Origin: Planctomycetota bacterium
GTDB taxonomy: Bacteria; Planctomycetota; Phycisphaerae; UBA1845; UTPLA1
DNA length: 64,000 nucleotides
Assembly: GCA_003576905.1 (NCBI GenBank)
Contig: QEVG01000021.1
Coordinates: 19,667 to 83,666, forward strand
Direction of reading: 5' to 3'
In this document: positions 42,443 through 49,258 of the stretch, piece by piece
Layout of the letters: each line of letters starts with the position of its first letter
Position numbering within the stretch: position 1 is the first letter of the stretch
Notes under the pieces: model-generated
Told to the model about the DNA's origin: nothing
Seen by the model: only the letters and a program-made list of their open reading frames with translations
Databases searched by the model: none
Made by a program: the position numbers and the translations under genes

Positions 42443-43421
42443 TCGATTCGCCTCAATCCGCGGCCTGCATTCATCGGCCGCGCGGCCAGTCCGCCACGCG
42501 CCTGGGAGCGAATCGCCCTCGCGCCGCGGCCTTACGCTTATCGAGCTTCTTCTCGTCGTCGGCATCATCGCCATTCTTGTGGCGATCCTCGCCCCCGCGC
42601 TTACCGGCGCGAGACAAAACGCCCGAAGTGTCGCCTGCCGCGCCAACTTGCGCGGCCTCATCGAGGGAATGCTCGTCTATTCCGGGGGGGCCGATGACGC
42701 CATTATCCCGTCCTACAACATGAGCGGCGTCAGCTTCAGTGCCCGCAATCCTCTCGACGGCTGGGGACCGATCCTCGACAAGGGAAACTTCGTCCTCGGC
42801 TCGCGGGACATCTCCGGAAACCCCTTCTGCTGTCCTAACACTCTCAACACTCCCGGTATGGCGGGTACTCAGACCGGCGCCGACCCGATGAAGCCGCGCG
42901 GATACATGGACTGGCCGGCGGTCATTTCGCTTTCCCAGGTCTATGCCATGCCCGCGCCGCAGTGGGGGATGGAAAAGGTCATTCGTGTGGGGTACTGGAT
43001 CAACGGCGACAACCCAATCGGCCGGCCGCTCAGGTTCATACCGGGGGTCCATTTCACCGGTTCCGTAGGCTACGGACCCGACCCCGAGGGCAAGGTCATG
43101 CAGGCCGGCAGGATATCCCGCATTCGCTGGCCCTCGCGTCTCATCGCTGTCGCCGACGGGATTTACTCCGGAAATCAGGAAGTCACGCGCCTCGGCGACC
43201 GGAATCTGCGCATCGGCTATCGGCACGCGGGGCGCAAGGGCCGGGCCAATGTCGCCTTCGCGGACGGCCATGTGGATTCCATCGAGGGCGACGCCTTCCC
43301 GAGAAAATTCGGCGAGGGGGGCATTCCGCTGGAAACCGTTCGCGCGGAAAACCTCGGTGAAGGCCCGACGCTCTACGCCGACCCGCAGCGCGACCTCGCC
43401 TTGCCGCCGTCGGGCGGATGA
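42435..43421 (+). CDS. Type II pseudopilin-like (DUF1559-type) protein
   Basis: 328 residues. A long N-terminal leader precedes a prepilin signal, RRGLTLIELLLVVGIIAILV, with the usual cleavage before the Leu and the Glu at position 5. The extended globular part ends in RHAGRKGRANVAFADGHVD, the H-x9-DG motif of the large planctomycete family of pseudopilin-like proteins. Probably processed by a prepilin peptidase and placed in a secretion or surface structure. It overlaps the NHL gene by 8 bases and is likely co-transcribed with it. Confidence 0.9.
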   Translation: MIDRFASIRGLHSSAARPVRHAPGSESPSRRGLTLIELLLVVGIIAILVAILAPALTGARQNARSVACRANLRGLIEGMLVYSGGADDAIIPSYNMSGVSFSARNPLDGWGPILDKGNFVLGSRDISGNPFCCPNTLNTPGMAGTQTGADPMKPRGYMDWPAVISLSQVYAMPAPQWGMEKVIRVGYWINGDNPIGRPLRFIPGVHFTGSVGYGPDPEGKVMQAGRISRIRWPSRLIAVADGIYSGNQEVTRLGDRNLRIGYRHAGRKGRANVAFADGHVDSIEGDAFPRKFGEGGIPLETVRAENLGEGPTLYADPQRDLALPPSGG

Positions 43422-43425
43422 GAGG

Positions 43426-43439
43426 CCGCCGTTTGGCGG
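43426..43439 (+). terminator. Short hairpin after the pseudopilin gene
   Basis: CCGCC-GTTT-GGCGG, a 5-bp stem five bases beyond the stop. No T-run follows, so this is only a weak candidate. Confidence 0.3.
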
Positions 43440-43581
43440 TATCGGCTTATCCTGTCCGGGGTATGGCAGTCGGTGACGTTAGCCATATCATGGGTTTTGT
43501 CGACGTGGCGGATCGGGCGGGCGCCTTTCTCCGCGAGTGGCTGATTCACATCGATGTGCTTGATTTCGCGCGCCCTGTAGC

Positions 43582-45117
43582 ATGAGGCCCCGGAAAATGG
43601 TCAAGTTGCATCCCCGTTGGCTCATCGCGGCGACGATCGCCGGCTTGGCGGCGCTTACCGGCTGCGCCAATCCGTCGGGCGGATTCGGCCTGGTGGGCGG
43701 AGGTTCGCGACCGACGCTGCTGACCAGGGAGGAACTGCGCGACCGGCTCGACCAGTTCGAGGACAGCTTCGAGGCCCAGGTGCGCAAGGCGAGCGACGAG
43801 ATTCTCGAACGCGACAGCTCGCGGCGCATGAAGCGCCTGACCCTCATCTGGCAGATGCGCATGGTCCCGATGCTGCGTAACACGCTCGATCAGGACAACC
43901 CCCTCGGAGCGGTTCTCGACAGTTGGACTCTCTGCCTGCGCATGCGCGCCTTTCTAACCGAGGGAGACGGAAAGTCCCTGTTCGGCGAGCAGCAGCCGAT
44001 CGCCGTTCGCGCGGCCACCGAATGCGAAGCGGAAATCCGCCGGATCGCCGAGTTGGTCCTGACACCGCAGATGATTCAGGACACGCAGTCACGCGTTCGC
44101 GATGTGGCCACCAAGCATCCGCTTTTCGGCGAATTCAGTGGTGCCGACGTCCGAACCGCGATTGCGGGCGGTGACGATCGTGTCCTTCAGGATGTTCTCG
44201 CGATTCCACTTGCACCTTTCCGATGGCTTGGCGGCGTCGATGAGACGGCCCAGGCCATCAAGGGCTTTACAGCCGTTTCGGCCCGCCTGACAGACGTTGT
44301 GCAGGGGCTGGCCGCCGATGCCCGGCTCCAGACGCAGTTGCTCCTGCTTGAAGTCGAGGACCTTGATTCGACCCGCAGCGCGCTGGCCAGCATGGAGCGG
44401 CTCTCGAACAGTTCCGAGCGGCTTTCGGCGACGGCCGAGAAACTTCCGCAGGAGCTTCGTCGCGAGCTGACCGCGCTTCTGGAAAAGGTGGAGGCCGACC
44501 AGCCCGAACTTCGCAAGACAGTCAGCGAGGCGCGCGCTCTGGTCGATCGTCTCGATCCGGCAGGGGCGAGTGTCGCCCGCGCGGGCGACGCCTGGAAGGG
44601 GACCGCGCAGGCCATCGAGGAGATGGTCGCTTCTTTTCGGCGGCCTGTAGGGGCTGCATCCGCGAGCGCGGAGACTGACGCCGGAAGCGAGACGGGCATC
44701 GCTCCGACGAATGCGAATTCGCCCCTGGCCGCTCCGTCAGCCAAGGCCGGCACAGCTGCGGCGGGAACGGATACAGATCCGCACAGCGACGGGGACGTTC
44801 GCAAGGGTCCGGCCTTTGACATCAACGATTACGCTCGCACCGCCGAGGCGCTCACCGAGGCGGCAAGAGAGCTACAGAAACTCACGGTCCAAATCCGCCA
44901 GCTCGGCGAATCAAACGACTTGACGCGGCGGCTGGATGAGCTTTCCGCCCGTGTCGAGGGATTGGTCGCCGAGAGTCGTGCGGCAGCCAGCGGCGTGGCC
45001 GACCATGCGGTCTGGCGTCTGGGCCAGCTTGCGGTTTTTGTCTTCGGATTGCTGGTCGTCTATCGGATTGTCGTTCTTCTATCCGGCCGGCGTGCCGCTC
45101 CGCACGGTCGTGCATGA
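43582..45117 (+). CDS. Lipoprotein with long coiled-coil and C-terminal membrane helix
   Basis: 511 residues, family not recognised. The signal peptide ends in a lipobox (LAALTGCAN). The body is almost wholly helical with heptad-like patterns (TREELRDRLDQFEDSFEAQV, LRRELTALLEKVEADQPELR). An Ala/Thr-rich linker follows, then another coiled coil and a C-terminal membrane helix (LGQLAVFVFGLLVVYRIVVL). An N-terminal lipid anchor together with a C-terminal membrane helix is unusual and suggests a strap between membranes or a hairpin on one. A start at 43597 is possible. The function is unknown. Confidence 0.72.
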   Translation: MRPRKMVKLHPRWLIAATIAGLAALTGCANPSGGFGLVGGGSRPTLLTREELRDRLDQFEDSFEAQVRKASDEILERDSSRRMKRLTLIWQMRMVPMLRNTLDQDNPLGAVLDSWTLCLRMRAFLTEGDGKSLFGEQQPIAVRAATECEAEIRRIAELVLTPQMIQDTQSRVRDVATKHPLFGEFSGADVRTAIAGGDDRVLQDVLAIPLAPFRWLGGVDETAQAIKGFTAVSARLTDVVQGLAADARLQTQLLLLEVEDLDSTRSALASMERLSNSSERLSATAEKLPQELRRELTALLEKVEADQPELRKTVSEARALVDRLDPAGASVARAGDAWKGTAQAIEEMVASFRRPVGAASASAETDAGSETGIAPTNANSPLAAPSAKAGTAAAGTDTDPHSDGDVRKGPAFDINDYARTAEALTEAARELQKLTVQIRQLGESNDLTRRLDELSARVEGLVAESRAAASGVADHAVWRLGQLAVFVFGLLVVYRIVVLLSGRRAAPHGRA

Positions 45118-45119
45118 AT

Positions 45120-45146
45120 CTAACTATTTACATGATAATTAGTTAG
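45120..45146. repeat. AT-rich inverted repeat after the coiled-coil lipoprotein gene
   Basis: CTAACTA and TAGTTAG flank a 13-base AT-rich centre directly after the stop codon. It stands out in GC-rich DNA and may be a weak terminator. It also lies in the zone where the strand composition changes. Confidence 0.5.
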
Positions 45147-45217
45147 AGGAATCGACCCGCGACCACGTCGCCCGGCCGCCCCGTTCTTCACGCCATCATA
45201 AACCGCGTCTGCTTCCC

Positions 45218-45247
45218 TTGAACGAGTTTGGATGCGTGCCTTATAGT
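45218..45247 (+). promoter_or_regulatory. Predicted promoter in the hppA upstream region
   Basis: TTGAAC (45218-45223), an 18-base spacer and TATAGT (45242-45247). A transcript from here would have a leader of about 390 bases before hppA. Within it, GCACCG (45437-45442) pairs with CGGTGC (45451-45456), enclosed by GCGA/TCGC. The remaining sequence of this 523-base gap shows no convincing gene. Confidence 0.5.
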
Positions 45248-45640
45248 GACGAGCCGCGCAGCGCTACGCCGACGTTGGTTCGGGAGCGAACCTAAGAGGC
45301 GCAGGCGCAATGAGTTCAGGCGCGGAAATAGCGGATTTGGTGAAAGGCATCCGTGGTTTGAGTTTGCGGCGCGGTGGATGCCGTAGGTCTGACTACCCGA
45401 TGTGACTGTTCCAGGCGCTGAGAAACACGGCGATGGGCACCGGCTCGACACGGTGCGGCCCGTCGCTCGTGAAACTTCTCACAATCCCCGAAATGACGCG
45501 GGGCGCGGGAGCGGACTCGCCACGGGTCATCGCCACAGTGATTCTGTTTATCTGCCCGGCGGACCGGGACAGGGATTTCGAATATCGAAGCGTACGCACG
45601 CGGATCATCGTCAACTGGTGAATCAGCAGGAGTAACGAAG

Positions 45641-48472
45641 GTGACATCGAGCGATCGAGAAGCACAGCGAAGGGTGATGCCGAGCCTTTTCTCGGCCCTG
45701 ATCGGAATGGTCGGCTTGCCGGCGCTGGCCATGGCGCAGGAAGCCGAGGCGGTGGCCCACAACATGGCCGGCATTCCGCCGATCTGGTGGCTCAGCCTTG
45801 TCGGTTCAGGATTCGGCCTGTTTTTTGCTTACAAGTTTTACCACGAAATCATGAGCAAGAACGAAGGCGATGAGAACATGAAGCTCATCGCCGGCTTTGT
45901 CCGAGACGGCGCCTACGCCTACCTGTGGCGGCAGTACAAGATCGTCTTTCTTGTGTTCATCGGGCTGTCGGCCGTGCTCGCCTATCTGGCCTACGGCCTC
46001 GGCGTGCAGCACAAGATCGTGCCGTTCGCGTTTCTCACCGGCGGATTCTTCTCCGGTCTGTGCGGATTCATCGGCATGAAGACCGCGACGAATGCCGCAC
46101 ACCGAACTGCGGCGGGCGCGCGCGAAAGCCTAAACCAGGGGCTGGTTGTGGCCTTCCGCGCCGGATCGGTCATGGGCCTCGTCGTGGTCGGCTTCGCCAT
46201 GCTCGATATCAGCCTGTGGTTCCTCGCCCTGTACTTCTATGGCGGTGACATGACCCTGACGACCATCACCGTGGTCATGCTGACCTTCGGCATGGGTGCT
46301 TCGACGCAGGCCCTGTTTGCCCGCGTTGGCGGCGGCATCTACACCAAGGCGGCGGACGTCGGCGCGGACCTCGTCGGAAAGGTTGAGGCGGGCATTCCCG
46401 AAGACGACAGCCGAAACCCGGCGACCATCGCCGACAATGTCGGCGACAACGTCGGCGACGTGGCCGGAATGGGCGCCGACCTGTACGAATCCTACGCGGG
46501 ATCGATCCTCGCGACGGCCGCGCTGGGCGTGGCCGCGGCGACGTCGCTCTTCGGCAGCGACTCTTCCGCCGAAGGGTTTGCAGCGGGAATGCGGCTCCTG
46601 GCGACTCCGATGGTCATTGCCGGAATCGGCATTCTCCTCTCCATTGCGGGCATCTACATGGTGAAGACAGAGGAGGGCGCGAATCTTGGCCAGCTTATGG
46701 CGGCGCTTAACCGCGGTATCTGGGGCAGCAGTCTGTTCATCGTCATCGCCTCCGCCGGCATTTGCTACTTCCTGCTCGACCCGAGCAGGGGCTTCCCCAA
46801 GGTGCCGGAAGGATTCGTGCAGCCCAGTTGGCTCGGAATCTGGGGCAGTATCTGCGCCGGCCTGATTGCCGGCGTTATCATCGGCAAGGCGACGGAAATC
46901 TACACAAGCTACGACTTCAAGCCGACGCGCGAACTGGCCGCCCAGGCCATCACCGGCCCGGCGACCGTTATCATCGGCGGCGTCGCGGAAGGCATGAAGA
47001 GCACCTGGGCCAGCCTCTTCACGGTCATCGTGGCGATCCTTTGCTCGTTCATCTTCGCGGGCGGCGCGAACGATTACATGCTGGGTCTCTACGGCGTCGG
47101 CATCGCCGCCGTGGGTATGCTCGCAACGCTCGGCATCACGCTCGCCACCGACGCCTACGGACCCATCGCGGATAACGCGGGCGGCAACGCCGAGATGACG
47201 CACCAGAAGCCGGAGGTTCGCCAGCGAACCGACGCGCTCGACTCGCTCGGCAACACGACCGCCGCGACGGGAAAGGGTTTTGCCATCGGATCGGCGGCCC
47301 TGACGGCGCTGGCCCTGCTCGCGGCCTACATCGACGAAGTCCGCATGGGCATGTTGCACGAGTGCGAAACGGTGGTGCGCCGGACAGTCGATAAGGCCGA
47401 GTTGGAGGGCGCTGTCGCGCCGATATACATCGGCTATGGCAAGTTCGCGATGAAGCTGCCGGGCAGCGAAAAGAACCTGAGCAATTATCGCGGCCTGATG
47501 TGCATGAACACGCGCGAATTGAGACTGCTCGAGGCCGCCGGCACGATCAAGCCGGGCCAGCGTTTCATCGCTACGGACTACGTCGAAGGCCCGCGCGACG
47601 AGGAGTACATCGGCGCTCTCAGGGTCGGAAACGAAACGCTTCAGGTCGTGCCGGTTCGCCGGGCCTCCATGGGCCAGTTCATGGCGTTTTTCGACGTGAC
47701 GCTCATGAACCCCCGCGTGCTCTGTGGGCTGTTCGCGGGCGTGCTCCTGACATTTCTCTTCTGCGCTCTCACCATGAAGGCCGTCGGCCGCGCCGCCAAT
47801 CGCATGATGCTCGAGTGCCGCCGGCAGTTCGCCAAGATGCGTGCCTACCTCAAGGCACAGGGACATGACGAGGCCTACATCCGCAATCCCGACAACTGGC
47901 CTCGAACGCCCGTCCCCTACGATGGCGGACAGATCCCTGACTATGCCAACTGCGTGGCGATCTCCACCGCAGGCGCTCAGAGGGAAATGGTCTTCCCGTC
48001 GCTGCTGGCGATCATCGCCCCTGTTCTCGTCGGACTCGTCTTCGGCGTGGCGGGTGTCATGGGGCTGTTGGCCGGCGGCTTGGTAAGCGGATTCGCGGTA
48101 GCCGTCTTCATGGCCAATTCCGGCGGCGCCTGGGACAATGCCAAGAAGTACATTGAGACCTTCGGCAGGATCACGGCCGGCGAGTTCAAGGCCAAGGCGG
48201 AGGTCCGCCAGCTTGTGCCCGCCTCGATCCGGGATGCCATTGCCGCCCGCGCGGAGATGGCGGAGTCCGATAGCGAGATCGTCTATGGTAAGGGTTCGCT
48301 CGATCACAAGGCGGGCGTCGTTGGCGACACGGTCGGCGATCCGTTCAAGGATACGTCCGGTCCATCGCTCAACATTCTGATTAAGCTCATGAGCATGGTG
48401 AGCGTCGTGTTCGCCGGGCTTGTGGTGGCCTATGGGCCCAGGATCGGTGCGATCCTCGGCCTGGGCGGCTGA
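45641..48472 (+). CDS. hppA: K+-dependent membrane pyrophosphatase with extra internal domain
   Basis: Integral membrane enzyme that couples PPi hydrolysis to H+ or Na+ pumping. All core motifs are present: GGIYTKAADVGADLVGKVEA, EDDSRNPATIADNVGDNVGD, DAYGPIADNAGGNAEMTHQK and KGSLDHKAGVVGDTVGDPFK. The segment GNTTAATGKGFAIGSAALTA has Ala, not Lys, at the site that separates K+-dependent from K+-independent types. Length 943, against about 670-800 usually. The excess comes partly from an N-terminal signal-like helix (GMVGLPALAMAQ) and mainly from about 110 residues near 570-680 between membrane helices. GTG start with CAGGAG 8 bases upstream. The pumped ion cannot be decided here. Confidence 0.95.
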   Translation: MTSSDREAQRRVMPSLFSALIGMVGLPALAMAQEAEAVAHNMAGIPPIWWLSLVGSGFGLFFAYKFYHEIMSKNEGDENMKLIAGFVRDGAYAYLWRQYKIVFLVFIGLSAVLAYLAYGLGVQHKIVPFAFLTGGFFSGLCGFIGMKTATNAAHRTAAGARESLNQGLVVAFRAGSVMGLVVVGFAMLDISLWFLALYFYGGDMTLTTITVVMLTFGMGASTQALFARVGGGIYTKAADVGADLVGKVEAGIPEDDSRNPATIADNVGDNVGDVAGMGADLYESYAGSILATAALGVAAATSLFGSDSSAEGFAAGMRLLATPMVIAGIGILLSIAGIYMVKTEEGANLGQLMAALNRGIWGSSLFIVIASAGICYFLLDPSRGFPKVPEGFVQPSWLGIWGSICAGLIAGVIIGKATEIYTSYDFKPTRELAAQAITGPATVIIGGVAEGMKSTWASLFTVIVAILCSFIFAGGANDYMLGLYGVGIAAVGMLATLGITLATDAYGPIADNAGGNAEMTHQKPEVRQRTDALDSLGNTTAATGKGFAIGSAALTALALLAAYIDEVRMGMLHECETVVRRTVDKAELEGAVAPIYIGYGKFAMKLPGSEKNLSNYRGLMCMNTRELRLLEAAGTIKPGQRFIATDYVEGPRDEEYIGALRVGNETLQVVPVRRASMGQFMAFFDVTLMNPRVLCGLFAGVLLTFLFCALTMKAVGRAANRMMLECRRQFAKMRAYLKAQGHDEAYIRNPDNWPRTPVPYDGGQIPDYANCVAISTAGAQREMVFPSLLAIIAPVLVGLVFGVAGVMGLLAGGLVSGFAVAVFMANSGGAWDNAKKYIETFGRITAGEFKAKAEVRQLVPASIRDAIAARAEMAESDSEIVYGKGSLDHKAGVVGDTVGDPFKDTSGPSLNILIKLMSMVSVVFAGLVVAYGPRIGAILGLGG

Positions 48473-48571
48473 CGTTTTCTACGGCCGACAAGTGACTTGG
48501 ATCGGTTATCATGGCGACCCGCGCGGGCGTTGTGTCCGCGCGGGTCCCGGTTTTGATTGGGCGAAGGATTC

Positions 48572-49021
48572 ATGCCCGAGAAGGCTGCGAGAGCGAAGGC
48601 AGTCAAGGCGCTGGCCCGCCAGAAGGCGGCGACCACGCCGCTGACGGTGCGTCCGACGGCGACGCGCTCGGCGGAAGCGGCGCGCGCGTTCGCGATCGAG
48701 GCGGCCCGGCTCATGGCGGACGACAAGTGCGAGGACGTCGTCGTGCTCGACCTCCGCGGCCTGAGCCCCGTGTGCGATTTCTTCGTCATCGGCACAGGCA
48801 CGTCGGACCGCCAGATGCGCGCCGCGGCGGCGCACGTGGAGCAGCTTGGGAAGTCGCAGAATGATCCGCCCTACGGCGTCGGCGGCATGGAAGAAGGCGT
48901 GTGGATCATCGTGGATTTCGTCGATGTGGTGGTTCACTTCTTCGACGACGAACGCCGTCGGTTCTACGATCTGGAGTCGCTGTGGGGCGACGGGGCTCGG
49001 GTGGAGTGGATGAAGAAGTAA
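48572..49021 (+). CDS. rsfS: Ribosome silencing factor RsfS
   Basis: 149 residues. RsfS binds ribosomal protein L14 and blocks subunit joining when nutrients are short. The core is CEDVVVLDLRGLSPVCDFFV, IGTGTSDRQMRAAAAHVE and WIIVDFVDVVVHFFDDERRR, FYDLESLWGDG. A basic N-terminal extension of about 35 residues is extra compared with short family members. The ATG at 48572 has AAGGA 3-4 bases upstream of its neighbouring bases. An 8-bp tandem repeat starts immediately after the stop. Confidence 0.94.
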   Translation: MPEKAARAKAVKALARQKAATTPLTVRPTATRSAEAARAFAIEAARLMADDKCEDVVVLDLRGLSPVCDFFVIGTGTSDRQMRAAAAHVEQLGKSQNDPPYGVGGMEEGVWIIVDFVDVVVHFFDDERRRFYDLESLWGDGARVEWMKK

Positions 49022-49022
49022 A

Positions 49023-49046
49023 CGTCGAAACGTCGAAACGTCGAAA
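49023..49046 (+). repeat. Tandem 8-bp repeat, three copies
   Basis: Three perfect copies of CGTCGAAA begin one base after the rsfS stop codon and are followed by a partial fourth (CGG). Similar but less regular unit clusters occur at 11005, 11601, 35387 and 39967. Confidence 0.85.
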
Positions 49047-49258
49047 CGGCGGGCGGTGGACGGCCGATCACGGATGGCGGGAACGGCCCACCATTGATTC
49101 AAGCGGCGTGAGCGCGTGGGTAATCGAAGCGTGCCGCAAGCGGCGCTTCGGGGCCGTCAGGACGTGGGGCGGGTTTCATCGTGCACGCTCTGGTACACGC
49201 AATCCTGGGCGCATTCGTAAGTCGCAATCGGCGCGTCCGTGAGTAAGCAAATCCGGCA

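Noticed and set aside
45429..45470. GGCGATGG followed by a stem, resembling the start of a fluoride riboswitch
   Set aside because: Only the first bases match; the conserved pseudoknot and downstream GAUGAC-type segment of that motif are not seen.
45433..45621. Small 62-codon plus-strand frame in the hppA leader
   Set aside because: No ribosome-binding site; it overlaps a hairpin region, and the composition is not clearly protein-like.
43440..45640. DnaA boxes near the composition switch
   Set aside because: Only partial matches such as TTATCCTGT occur, at the level expected by chance, and there is no cluster.
46130..48307. Long minus-strand frame opposite hppA
   Set aside because: Antisense shadow of a highly conserved gene, with Asp/His/Gly-rich composition and no ribosome-binding site.
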